A stretch of DNA of 64,000 nt, taken from the NCBI GenBank assembly GCA_947846985.1, contig CANTUZ010000012.1:18500135-18564134 (forward strand). The letters are read 5' to 3'. The stretch is from Fratercula arctica. Taxonomy: Eukaryota; Chordata; Aves; Charadriiformes; Alcidae. The notes under the pieces are model-generated. The model was not told the origin of the DNA, searched no databases, and saw nothing but the letters and a program-made list of their open reading frames with translations. Shown piece after piece: positions 48,804-60,528 of the stretch (its first letter is position 1; the number at the start of each line of letters is the position of its first letter). A program made the position numbers and the translations under genes.

Positions 48804-51800
48804 GTGAGTTATTACTCGGCTACACATAAAAAATCCAATTGAAAATACATTGATAGCTGCCAATGGCAATTCCAAGCAGTACTGAGGATCTCCGTTTTGT
48901 TAATGTTATGTAGCTCACTTGTCATACACATGAAACAAAGGCTATTTTCCAATGTAAGGACGAATGAAATATAACCATGAAAGGTAACATTTTGGTCTGC
49001 TTTGCTCTTTGTGCACATGCGTTTTTTTCCTAGCAAGAACAGCGCTGCCAAGAGATAAGAGACAAGCTTCTCAAAAGGGTGGGTGGGGAGATTACTCACA
49101 CGTTTATTTTAACTAATTTCACCCAACAGCCCTGCAGAAGCAGCTGGGTGGCAGAGGGCAGGAGCAGAGCTCCACACCAGCAACCAGCTCTTCTGCCAGA
49201 ACACGCGTAACCCAGAACTACGCTCTCAAGTACTGTCATTACTGGTTACATCCCCGTGCCTTCACAAGCACATTGCGGTCATACTAACTCCCAAAAATGT
49301 CTGGCTGGTCAGCACAACCTTGTCTAGCAATAGGAAACATGGCATCTGCATAAAATTTGTCTGCAGGAGAGACAGGACAAAATACCGGCAGTGAAGGTGA
49401 GAAATGTCCCCAACTTAACAGGCCTACGTTGCTCCAGAAGCCTCCATGCTTTGTGTAAACAACAGATGGTTCCTAAAGCCGCGCCTCTGAAGGAGGCAAC
49501 ACTTTGTCCAGTGTTCTTGACTTCTGGTTTGGTTTTTTTTAGTTACAAGATGAATTGAATTAAAAGTGTTAGGCCAGATGCCACACTCCTACCTTAAAAG
49601 TTATGGGAGTGACTTTTCACAAAAACACATCTATGAGAAGGTTCCTCAGTAACTTACCCCATTGGAGGAGTGGATTGCTGTCCTTGTCCTGGGGAGAGCT
49701 GCTCTGAGAAGGCTGATGGTGGACACAGGCTGCTCTGTGTGTCTTCCCTGATCCAGAGCCCTCACAGGCTGGTATCACGACGTCTCCATGTCTGACACCA
49801 GCTCTACCTATGGCTGCAGTCACAGGTTCTTCAGCGAACCCTCATGCAGCCACAGCACCTGTACCAGCCTAGCACCTCCAGAACATATAAAGGGTATGGA
49901 GGAATACAAATAAAGGACTTTACTTCCTTCTGTGCATCATCCCACCCCAGGAAAGGAAACAATTTCTCACAGGGCTTCCAGTAACCAAAAGGTGTGGCCT
50001 ACAATTAGCTGGGGCCACAAATACAAACGTTTTGATAATTACCTCGATGGATAGGTAAATGTTTCAGTGCTAACACCTGAAACCTTGAAACTGGATGACA
50101 CATTTTAAAATCAGCCTCAGAGTGACAAAACAACCCAAAGGAGAATATACAGCTACTTTGGAAAGCGTTAATGCAGATTAATCAATAGCAGAAGTCAGAG
50201 TTCCTCATAAACTCTTCTGGTCCTCAGATCTGCTCTTCCAGAAGGAAAGCCCTTTAAGAACACGACACATACTTTGCTTTCCAGCACACTCCAGGAGATG
50301 TCAATAGAGCTCACAGATACCCAAGCGAGCAGGAGTTCACTCAAGTGAGCAAACACGCCTGTCTCACATCTGTTACTATTTAGCCACTTGTACGACCAGC
50401 ACACAGTTTATAAAGCTAAAACGAAACAAACAAAACCAGAAAAAGGCAAGGTTTCAGAGTAGTTAGCTCTTTTTGATCCTATCTGCAGGGACCCTGAATT
50501 AGCAATTGTTGGTAGGTAGAAGCTTTTCCTTCTGATAAGCACACCCACAGAATCCAGATTTCTAAGACTAGGTGTTATTAGAATGGCAGGACAGAATTAT
50601 TCTTTAAATCATGAGAAGTCTGATCTGTTAGAGAGCTATATTAAATAGAAAAGCTTGAAAATTAATCTCCCCATTGTGTCACTGTAGGGTAAATTTTTCT
50701 TTCCAGACTTACTTCCAATGTGAAAATTCCAAAATGGTTCACAGAGCACCACAGACACCCCTCAGCCTGCTCTAGGGAACTCTCCTCACTCCTGTCACTA
50801 AAGCTTGGCTCTGTCCCACAAGCAAAATCCCAGCTCCTCCACAAGATCTTTGCTCACTGCTTTTCCTTTCTCTACCCCACTTGGCAGTGCCATATGTCTC
50901 CTCCCCTATGCACTGCTCAGTTCCTCTCAGAGGAGGAGACATCTGCCTCTTCCCCCAGTAACCCAGAACCCAAGCCTGCGCCCTCCTTGCAGCTGCCTTC
51001 TCCATGCCCTGCCCAAATCCCAGCAACAGAGTCTAACAAGCTGTACCACTGCAGTGAACTACGTGATCATCACAGACACGAGCAGGGAAAATATAGGACA
51101 GTGGTTTACATGAGGAACAACTGAAGAGGGACTTGGGTTTTTCTTTGAGACAATCTTTTTTGTTTACACATCCTGTAGAAAAGCCAAGTTTTCTTGAGTA
51201 TATCTTTTAAAAGCAGGAGGCATTTCCTTTGCTCAAAATTCAAAGGGACACTCAACTGCACTAAATATAAACATGCTTTTAGCATTTTATTAGGGAAGCT
51301 GCTTCTACTGTCACTATGACTATCCTATCTTACTGTCACCTGTCCCCCATTACTTACTAGTGCTGCGTGTCATACGCATGTACACGCAGATACACCCACC
51401 TAATGAAACAAAATGCAACAAAGCCTCTACCCAGCTTTGGATCTGCTGAAACTGACAGTGAAGCCACATGGTACACTGGGAACTACCTGTTAAGTATTCT
51501 CAAAAATATGCAGTTAAATAAAACAACAAACCTAAGGAAAAAAAAATTACAGCAGGTCCTGTAAGTGTGTTCAGACAAGAACTTGAAGTAATACCTTGTT
51601 TCTTTTCAGGTTACCATTTGTTTTGCATTACATTTAATACTGAAGAACGTTGGCACAAAAAATGTTTATGTTGTTACGCTTCTAGTGTTTCTCTAGACAG
51701 TCATTCTCCAGCAAAACTCCTGTAGAGGTAGGCTCTGGTGATAGAATGCGTTTAAAAATGATGACCAGATGGTGGCACAGTAAACGCCCTTCTTTGGAAG

Positions 51801-53251
51801 GGCTGTACATGTCTATTAGAAATATTTCTTGTTCCATATGCATATCACAGAGTATTAGACACATACACTCCTCACACAGAACCACCACCTCCCAAAACAC
51901 GTCAGCGGAGTATTTACTACCAAATCCAGAAGGAGTTTATGGTTCTAACATTGTCCCCATTAATGAGAAAAATGTCACTATACAAAAGCTCTTTTTTTTT
52001 TTCTCCTTCTTATCAAATCCTTCAAACAGCTGATAACTAGCTTTTATAGATTGGAAAGTCAGATAGAATTCTGAATCTATTATTTTACTAAAACCCCAGG
52101 GGTCAACTTATCACCTGAAAAACATTTTACATGGGCAATTTGACTTTCATGTGGAGTGTCAGAACATACCCTAGATGGAAATCTAAAATAAATTATATGG
52201 AATACTGCCTTCTTTGTGCTGAAATTTATCGTTCCCACACTACAATAATTTTGAAAATTGTATCCCTTAAGCTACAGCGCTGAGATATTATTAACTGCTT
52301 GAACTGAAAGAGTAGTTCTGATTGGCTGCTATGAAGTCTATGAACAGAGACTAATTTCTATTGAACCACATGCTTATCCGAAGCCGTTTTCTACCATTCC
52401 AAGCTGACAACTTTATTTTCTTCCAGAACACACTGCCCATTTTATTACTATCATCCTCAGTATGCACTGTCACTTCACTAAATCGTTCCAGAAGCCTAAG
52501 AATATGTCTAAGCTTCTGCTGATACGGTTGCCTGAGACCATCACACCCGAGAGAGAGGGAGGGAGACCGACCCACTGGTACCTCTTATCTTCCTAACACA
52601 GGTTATTTTCCTCAGTAAGCAAGCCTCCAGTCTCCGAAATGCATCTCTGTGATCTACCCCAACATAAGCAGATCTATTTCATGGCCTACACTTTCTTAAT
52701 CACTTCTACTACCCTACTTTTGAAATAAAATTATTTGATAATTTGTTGATGCTTTGGTGAATGCTCCTTTTACATCTATTAGTACAGTTTTTAGAAATCA
52801 CGCAACTGACCTCAGAGCCTAAAATCTTTTTAATTCAGGAGATATGTTAATGTTAATGATCCAGATGCTGGGTGATTATTGTTTGAGTAGAAATTCTCAG
52901 CAAGGCAGAAAAACCTCCTCTAGGCATAACATGTAAGGTACAAGAATGGAGCCTTGAGATAAAAGAAGTTTATTTCCTGCACCCAGTAACCTAACAAACC
53001 TGGACCACAACAGCTAAAATATTACAGCACAAACAGAAAAAAAAAAAATCAGAATCCTAGTAATAAACTCTACAGCCCCATTTTTATTCAGATAAATTAA
53101 TAACCTTTATAAACTGAAAGAAATTGCTAAAAAGGAAGTTCTGACCTGCACATTCAAGTTTCTACACAGCACTACTTTCACTTTTTCTTTACTAAACAGT
53201 ATCAAGCCTCTCCAAGAGGCATTCAGACTAATGATGATTCACTGTGGCCAA
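48804..53251. other. Intergenic DNA
   Basis: No gene was supported. A weaker CTCF-like sequence, CCAGATGGTGGCAC (two mismatches to the core consensus), lies at 51765-51778. The plus-strand 134-codon ORF at 50720-51124 has no family signature. Confidence 0.5.
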
Positions 53252-53662
53252 TCAATCTCTCCGGGTAGACAACCCATCGCTGTTGGCAGTGGCATTCAGC
53301 TCAGTGAGGCCTTTGCCAAGCAAGGATTTGAAAAAGGTGGTTTGGCAGGTCTTTTCCAAACCCTTTACTGCCTGACCAACATCTTTCTTCCATGTTAGGA
53401 TATATCTAAGAAGCAGCAGGAGCCTGTCACTAAATGCACACTCCATTGCAAAGTCACAATCACAGCCTTTCAGGGAGGGAAGTGGGTAGTCGTTGAGTGG
53501 AACCCTGTACTTGCTTTCTCTCATGCTAGCTGACTTCCCAAGCTGATTCCTCAAGGATCTGGGGGAGTCTTGCCAGCTTGCCTGAGTGTGGTAGGGGTCT
53601 GCTCTGCCAAGCTTGGCTTTGCTGGTGCCTGAGCTCTGTATGAATACTGGTGCCGAAGCCAT
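53252..53662 (-). CDS. Unidentified 136-codon ORF
   Basis: A single continuous minus-strand frame starts at an ATG in strong Kozak context (GGCATGG at 53660-53662) with an in-frame TAA upstream, and ends at TGA 53252-53254. The protein is balanced and protein-like rather than low-complexity. It has a Ser/Arg/Lys-rich first half, a YRVPLNDYPLPSLKGCDCD stretch in the middle, then a helical-looking leucine run (DRLLLLLRYILTWKKDVG) and a Thr/Lys-rich C-terminus. I do not recognise the family. It lies 6.8 kb downstream of the HFM1 stop on the same strand, without evident splice sites or poly-A features. It could be a single-exon gene, a decayed retrocopy, part of a non-coding RNA, or chance; by length alone chance is not excluded. 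Confidence 0.3.
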   Translation of the reverse strand: MASAPVFIQSSGTSKAKLGRADPYHTQASWQDSPRSLRNQLGKSASMRESKYRVPLNDYPLPSLKGCDCDFAMECAFSDRLLLLLRYILTWKKDVGQAVKGLEKTCQTTFFKSLLGKGLTELNATANSDGLSTRRD

Positions 53663-56600
53663 GCCAAACAGTGTAACATCCGAGTTCAGCAATTAGATGA
53701 CTACTACACTGAAGACAGTTCATTATTAAAATCATCTGGAGTTATACTTCTACTGGAATAAATACAACATTTTAGAGAATTTGTGCAGTGAGCTGCAACA
53801 ACTGTAGTAAAATGGCATATCTAGCTTTAACTTTGAAACACTTGTGGTTTTGTTTCGGCCAAGCATCTCAGTGGGTCAGTGATGGCCTATGTCAGGCAGA
53901 AATTTTAAAAGCATGAACTTATCTTTAATGGAAAAGGTAACACAGGGAAATTATTTGTGACAGTAAAAGTAATATACCCGTGTCTGCTTTAATTATATCC
54001 TACCATTTATTAAAGTGACTAGAGCAAGTTAGCAGGACTTCTTCTGTCTTACGCAAACAACAGAAATTCCCTCTCATCACAAATTCACAGTACTGGACAT
54101 ACTGAAAAGTGCAAAGTTTGGAGTTGTCTGCTTGTATTGATAAATATTCTGAGCCCTTAAGTGCTTAAACTGTTGAGATGTATGTTTTGGAATCTATTTC
54201 TACAAATGATAGCTTAATTACCTCAAAAGAAGAAATTCACAATTCCGTGGTAGGCACAACTGATACAGTCTGAATCTAGCTGTAAGTGTGATCAGGTATC
54301 AACATGCAGCAGCTTAAAAAACGTTACACAAGCTGACCTTAAGACGTGTGACTATCAGGTTTTTACTGTGGAAATATATATTTTTCAATATCCTTTTCTG
54401 AGCAGAAATCATGTCATTTATATGCAAATCAGACTATATTCTGCATCTGTTTCTTCTGCACTGAAGCCATGGGAATTATTTGCACTTAATAAAGCCTCAT
54501 AAATAGGTTTTGCCTCTAAATGGGTGGGGGAGCAGCAAATATATCATAGCCATTTACAGTTACAAGCATCTTTTTATTTTGAAACTTACATGCATCCTTT
54601 AATAGGAATTTTCGCAGTTACAAAAGAAACATTGTTTCATTTATATAAACAATATCCTTACAGCCTTCAAAACAAAGTATTTTGCATTTTTCCCTATGTT
54701 CAGCTATCTAAAATGTAGAAATTGCCATGTAGCATCAATCAAAAGGACTGTCTGTATCATCACTACATGCTAGCTACACATAGCATATGTTAAATACAGG
54801 AAGAAATTCCTTGCCATTATATCTAGGCACTTTTATTATATTTGAAAGAACATATAACCTTCTTTATACAAAGTATGTCCACCCAGTATAATCTACTACA
54901 TTTCTGCAAAATACACAACATTTTCACTCACCACTGATCAGATGTACCCTGCAAGTCCTGGGCACATGGAAACTCAGGAACATTTGAAGCACATCCCACA
55001 AGACCAGAATGGAAGTGTAGTGTTTTAGTGTGGCAGGCAGCATACTGAACCTAACTGGGAAACAACTCTCCCTAACTGGTATAAACTGTTTGGATTGGTA
55101 CCTCTTGTTAAGAGCAGGACATGCAGTTCAGGACTGCAGGTTAACAGGAACACAGCTTTTCCAGTCACTTCACAACCACAGGGAAGAGCAACAGTGACCA
55201 GCACCACCTAGAGAAAGGCAGGAGACAAAAGGGCCCTAAGGGCCACTATCACTTCGGAGGATGCAGTCCTTACCCCAGCCCTCTCCATCTGAAACACTCG
55301 TCAGGAGCACATGGAGACTGAGAGTTACAACACTGGGAGAAAAGTGGGGGCTTGGACAGATATAGTTTGATCTCATACAGGTTTAAAGAACAAATAAAGT
55401 AACATGGCTCAACCGGAGTGGCCCTTATCTCAGATGAAGTGGCAGCCAATAAACCATGGCCCTTTTTCTATCCAATTTTTTTTAGTTAAGCTGAACTTCA
55501 TCACTGCAAACTATCAGCACGCTGTCTGTGCCTCAGCTTACTCTCATGTAAGCCTTCAATAAATTCAATGTGCTGTCAGCCCTCTGCAGGAAGTGAATTT
55601 TACCCGGACTAGTACCTCCATTTCCTTCTTAAGCAAAGGAGCTAGGAAAAAAAAACACCAAAACACACAACCAACCAACCAAAAAAAAAAAACCACAAAA
55701 AACCCCAACCAAAACCGGGCATTCGTGGATCTCATTTCATGGGTATCATTTAAAGATTCTGTCAGTAAAACAATTGACATGATACTGCTCTCTTGGTTCT
55801 ACATAGAAAGCAGAAGGAGTAACAAACAGGTAAACCCAAGACACCCCTTCTTTTAAAAGGGATACCGCTCATCCTGTCATAACGATGCCTTAGAGAGGTT
55901 TCATTTGTGCTCTACAAAATGACTGCTTTCAACTATTTTTCAGGTGCATATTGGTTCCATACAATGACTTCTGTTCACTCTTTATCATTATGCTGACTGC
56001 CTTTAAGAGCATCAACTTTTACACCTCATGTAACTATTCTGTGAAGGTGTATCTAAGTAAAAATACACCCGAATAACAAAAATCTGCCTTATTTTAACAA
56101 TTACTGTAAAGTTTAATGCATTAAAGTCTTCAAATACATGAATAAAGTCTATGTAATTAAAACAATCATGAGACATCCTGCATACAATTAAAATGACATC
56201 ACAATACCTTTATAGCACATAGAATACTGTAAATGTACCTTATACCCAAACATGTCTGGCAACATGTTTAAACACTATACTTATTTTTCTGCTACCAATT
56301 TTTGAAGATCATGGTTTTTGAGTATGTATTGCATTTTCTTCAGGCACAGATATGTCTGACCTCAGTTTATATTTTGAAACCAATATATGTGATAGGACAA
56401 CGAAGCATATAAGGAAGTTGAAGTTAAATTAAAAGCAGGTACGAGCATGTATTTTATTATGGAGAATCAGACAAGTAAGATAGTAAAATCTGACTTCTTG
56501 TCACATTGAATTTTCTTTCACTACTCTATTATGGGAAACAGTATTTTTATAGTGTAAACTTTATAGAATCATCCCCAGACTAAAGTCTGTGGCGTTCTAC

Positions 56601-57346
56601 TGTATCCCCAAAGAATTACTTATACAATCCCACCGATTCAAGCCACTCATTTAATGTTATAATTCTATGCATAATTAAAAACAACAATCCTTTCAGACTT
56701 TAACAATGTTTTTATGTATTCTTGTCTGCATTTTATCTATTGGTAGTAGCTTAATGAAATTGTCTGACATTATCCTGTTGAATTTAAGTAGTCTGTTCTT
56801 TCATCCGGGCAGCACCTGAAGGAAGCTGCATGCAGCAACATTAGTGGAGCTCAGCCATCTTTTGCTGTATAGAAATAAGACTATTCAGCTTAGAAAAGCT
56901 GGATCCTTACACAGATAAAAGAACCCAGGCATCTCATGTGCACAGGAAGGGCAATATTCAGTGAGGCTGGCTGTGAATTTACAGCACACCAGCTTCTCCA
57001 TCCTAACTGTATGTGGTCACTTTCATCATAGGCAATTTGGCGAGTTCCACCAGAGAGCAATTCAGCCCATTTACAATCTGAATCATCTTCTGACAGTGTC
57101 TGCCTCTTCCTAGTGATTACACAGGGAGTCCAGGTAAACTAGGTTTATAATTTAGGGTTATTCAGTTAAATGACTAAAATTGGACAGCTCTTCATAGCTA
57201 TGTCCATATTTACTTTTTGCGGCATGACCTGGGATTTTGGTACTCTGGTCATTCATATAAAGCGTCTGGGGAGAAACACCACTGTTCCTGCCTGGGAGCC
57301 ATCCGATTTCCACGGAAATCAGAAGATGGTGATGGGCAGGAGGTAA
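53663..57346. other. Intergenic DNA
   Basis: No gene was seen. A CCAA/A-rich tract lies at about 55648-55710. A CTCF-like CCACCAGAGAGCAA (two mismatches) lies at 57047-57060. Confidence 0.5.
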
Positions 57347-57505
57347 ACTCTGCATTCTTAAATATTACTGTGACACGGAACTGGGAGGTGACTAGGATGT
57401 ACATGACTAGGACTGCTGGGATAAACATAGCAGTAGTACAGTAATTCTGAGCTACCTCACTTTGGAAAATTAAGTTAAAAAAACAGTAATTCAGATTTGA
57501 CTAGG
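57347..57505 (+). repeat. Copy A of a locally duplicated unit of about 140 bp
   Basis: From ACTCTGCATTCTTAAAT to about CAGATTTGACTA this closely matches 59098-59278. Shared words include 'GGAACTGGGAGGTGACTAGG', 'ATGTACA', 'AAACATAGCAGTAG' and 'TAATTCTGAG' (roughly 85% identical by eye). Copy A has only a short A-run. It is not a CR1 that I can recognise. Confidence 0.85.
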
Positions 57506-58262
57506 TTTTTCTAATTCTGCAGTCAATTTGCTCTTTCTGCCTCTATTTGTTTTGAAGTATACTCACTGTGTATCTTCAATTAAATATTGCCATTAGAGAC
57601 CTACTACAGTTATCACTTTTATCTTTCAATTATTACAATTTGAAAAATGGAACAGTAACAAATGAAAATTGTTAACAAATGAAAAGTCATTCCTTCTCCT
57701 GAGATAGATAACACTTCAGCATATAAGTACTTCCAAATTGGTTTTCTGAAAGTGATTTAGACTTTAAAGGGTCACAGAGCTAATATGAATAATGAAGCAA
57801 AACCACAATGCCAAATAAAGCACTTACCTATAGAAAAATGTTTTTGTACCAGAGGTTCAATATTACTGTAAAGACACTGCAGTATTGAAAGATTTCTATT
57901 CTGAAATCTGTGAAATGCCGTCAGCAACAATAGCATAATTTTGTAATTTTCCAAGGATGATATAGGATGCTGATCTCTTGTGAAAAACAGAGACAGGAAA
58001 CAATCCTATAAACCACCCACAAAGTACTCTAAATAGTCTTGAAAGTACTGAAATGCATTTGTTATCATGAGTTCTGACTATGGATCAAATTGGAAATAAA
58101 AGCCTTTTAACAAATCAAAATGAAAGAAATTGAATACAGTATCAGGAAATTAATCAGCCTTGAATCTTGAAGAAACACAATAATAACTACTGAACTCCTG
58201 CGCTGGGGAAAACTAAGAGGAAAATAAAACACCGGCCTGCAAGGATCATTTTCTTTGGAATA
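57506..58262. other. Intergenic DNA between duplicated units
   Basis: AT-rich sequence without exon or repeat signals that I can identify. Confidence 0.5.
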
Positions 58263-58325
58263 ATAGTCTAAATATAAACTTAATCCTATTAACTAACTAA
58301 AAAAAAGTGGTTATATTTAGACTAT
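58263..58325. repeat. Perfect 15-bp inverted repeat with 33-nt spacer
   Basis: ATAGTCTAAATATAA at 58263-58277 is the exact reverse complement of 58311-58325. It is consistent with the ends of a very small MITE or with a hairpin. It lies between the two copies of the duplicated unit. Confidence 0.85.
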
Positions 58326-58677
58326 ACAAAAAATTAAGCAAAATTGGCAATAATGCCTGTAACTTTCTAGACATCATATAAACTACCAAAATATTTCACA
58401 GAAAAATGGAAATACATCTTCAGTGTAGAAATGGGGCCAAAAAACATCTCAAAAAGATACTTCCTTGGTACAAAGAAATAAATAGAAGCTTACCTTATGC
58501 AATTTTATGAAGACCTTTTCACCACAGTCTCTACCTCACAGGTCAGAACCTTTAGCAGTAGCTTCATGCAGACTAGCAGGAAAAAGCACAGCACCTGCCA
58601 CCAGATGCACACCCAGTTTGCAGGTGAGGCCTGAGCAACCAGCAGATGAGTGAGGTTTTGGAAAGTTGCAAGTTGTG

Positions 58678-58728
58678 TAATCACAAGATTATATAAACTA
58701 TATAAATGATATAATCACAAGATTATAT
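58678..58728 (+). repeat. 17-bp direct repeat, period 34
   Basis: TAATCACAAGATTATAT occurs at 58678-58694 and 58712-58728 with an AT-rich spacer, a short local duplication. Confidence 0.85.
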
Positions 58729-59097
58729 TAATTGTTTTCTTCCTCTATTTTTCCATGTTTGAAGCTCAGTTTTGTGTTGCCATTTAAAAGCTTCTGTCAA
58801 ATTTGAAGAAAGTAAGGAACAGCTCAATTAGTTGTTGAAAGCTAAAACCCCAGGGAAAAGCAGAATACAAAGGCAATTAAAGAATGCTATGTAAATATGA
58901 ACTATAAATTGGAAAAAAAATAGTGTGTACTTCAAGCAGCAGGGAGAGAGTCAGGTGCTTAAACAAACATTGGCATCAAGTACCGTCTTAGATGCCCCAG
59001 AGGATCAGGAACATCTCCATGTGGAAGACTCCTGCTCTTCTGGCATGGTAGATAGAACCAAGGGAAGATTCTCTGGGGCACCTAAAATGACATTTGC

Positions 59098-59278
59098 CAC
59101 TCTGCATTCTTAAATCTCACCCTGACAAGGAACTGGGAGGTGACTAGGATGTACAGGACTAGGACTGTTGGGCCAAACATAGCAGTAGCATTGTAATTCT
59201 GAGTTACCTCAGTTGTGAAATTAAATTAAAAAAAAAAAAAAAAAAGAGAGAGAGAGACAAAAAGAGATCTGACATACT
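59098..59278 (+). repeat. Copy B of the duplicated unit, with A-rich tail
   Basis: Matches 57347-57505 as described for copy A, then runs into an A19-type tract followed by (AG)n at about 59228-59258. The A-tail at the 3' end suggests that the unit is a retroposed element or was mobilised as RNA. Confidence 0.8.
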
Positions 59279-60461
59279 ACTAACTTCCAGATGGAATGAA
59301 GTATTTGAGGTACAGCAAAGTGAGTTATAAGCTTGGGCCTGCTGGAATTTGCACAGTCAAAAACATCCAGTGGTGAGCGTTGAGGCTGCTTGTGCTCGGC
59401 CATTCTTTCATATGGAGAAAGAGTTATACCAGGAAGTAAGTCAAAATTGTAAGGAACCACTGGGGTCTAGTAAAACGTTACTAGCTGAGAAAAATACAAC
59501 CAGGTAGTGCAGCAAAACACGTATATGGCTGTATACGGTTGCACCACAAACAACGTTGCAAGAACAGACAGCTAAGGTAAGCTAATGTGTGATTTTAACA
59601 TTTTAATTCCACAGATTTCAAATAATTAACAGTGCAATTTAACATTCTCTTGGATTTTAGGCAGTATCATGTATTTTCACAACTATTGAACTTGCAAGTT
59701 CTACTGTTCAAACACTAGAGCTACAAGAAGAGATCCAAATGCAATGCTTGGTTGCCTAAACCTGTGCTGGTACACATTAATGTCCATTTTATGACCTCGG
59801 CTGTCACAGTGAACAGCCAAACACAACTTTAGAATATTGTTTATAGACATTTTACAAGTGGTTTGTTGAGACACATTTGCTTGAAGGAAGCTGCACTTTT
59901 TTATTAATGAGTTGATAGCACTGTCAAAAGGAATAGAGTCTAGAATAATTTACCATTCTATTACTTTTACTTGTAAACCTAATTATTTTACACAATCAGT
60001 GCTATGAAAAATTCAGCATTAGAGAAACTGAAAGACAAAACCAAAAAGCAATAAGAAATTTCTGAGGAAAGAGCCTTTAATTCATTTAAAGAGTACTTGT
60101 GAGCAGGGCATGTAATAAACAGCTTACTTTCCCTTATGTGATTTTTACTTTGTCCATAAAAGCACCCTTAGTTTCAGAACTATTCTCCTTTAACACATTC
60201 CAATATTTTTCTTTGTAATCCAGAAAAACAGCAAGGTCAACAAACAAGTATTTAAGCACTTTTCAGAATAAGATGATATACCTAGAATTCCATCAATTAG
60301 CCATCAATTTTGTTATTATCTACTCTGTGCATCAATCCAGCTATTCGTAAATAACTATATAAGAGAAATAAAATGCTCTTAACTGGATTTGAAGGCTTCA
60401 CTCCATAAAAATGACTGTAAATTTTTTCTCCCAGCACTTACAATGCATTTTTTTATATGTT
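59279..60461 (-). other. Probable HFM1 3' UTR and downstream flank
   Basis: The sequence downstream of the HFM1 stop has no other coding signal. On the minus strand, poly(A) signals that could end the transcript are AATAAA at 59905-59900 and the variant ATTAAA at 60081-60076, giving a 3' UTR of about 0.4-0.6 kb. The choice between them cannot be made from sequence. Confidence 0.4.
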
Positions 60462-60528
60462 TTACAAAATGCCATCAAATATTCCAAGAAAGGGCTTGAC
60501 ATCATTGATTTCATCATCAAGAAGGTAT
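60462..60528 (-). CDS. HFM1: HFM1 terminal coding exon
   Basis: 67 nt including stop, acceptor CTTCATTAG. It completes the split Arg codon, then reads YLLDDEINDVKPFLGIFDGIL and TAA at 60464-60462. The acidic stretch followed by the LGIFDGI terminus is diagnostic for vertebrate HFM1. Exons this short are missed by plain ORF calling. Confidence 0.9.

Noticed and set aside
50720..51124. 134-codon plus-strand ORF
   Set aside because: Ser/Pro/Leu-rich with an overlapping second plus-strand frame and a minus-strand frame; no domain or splice signal.
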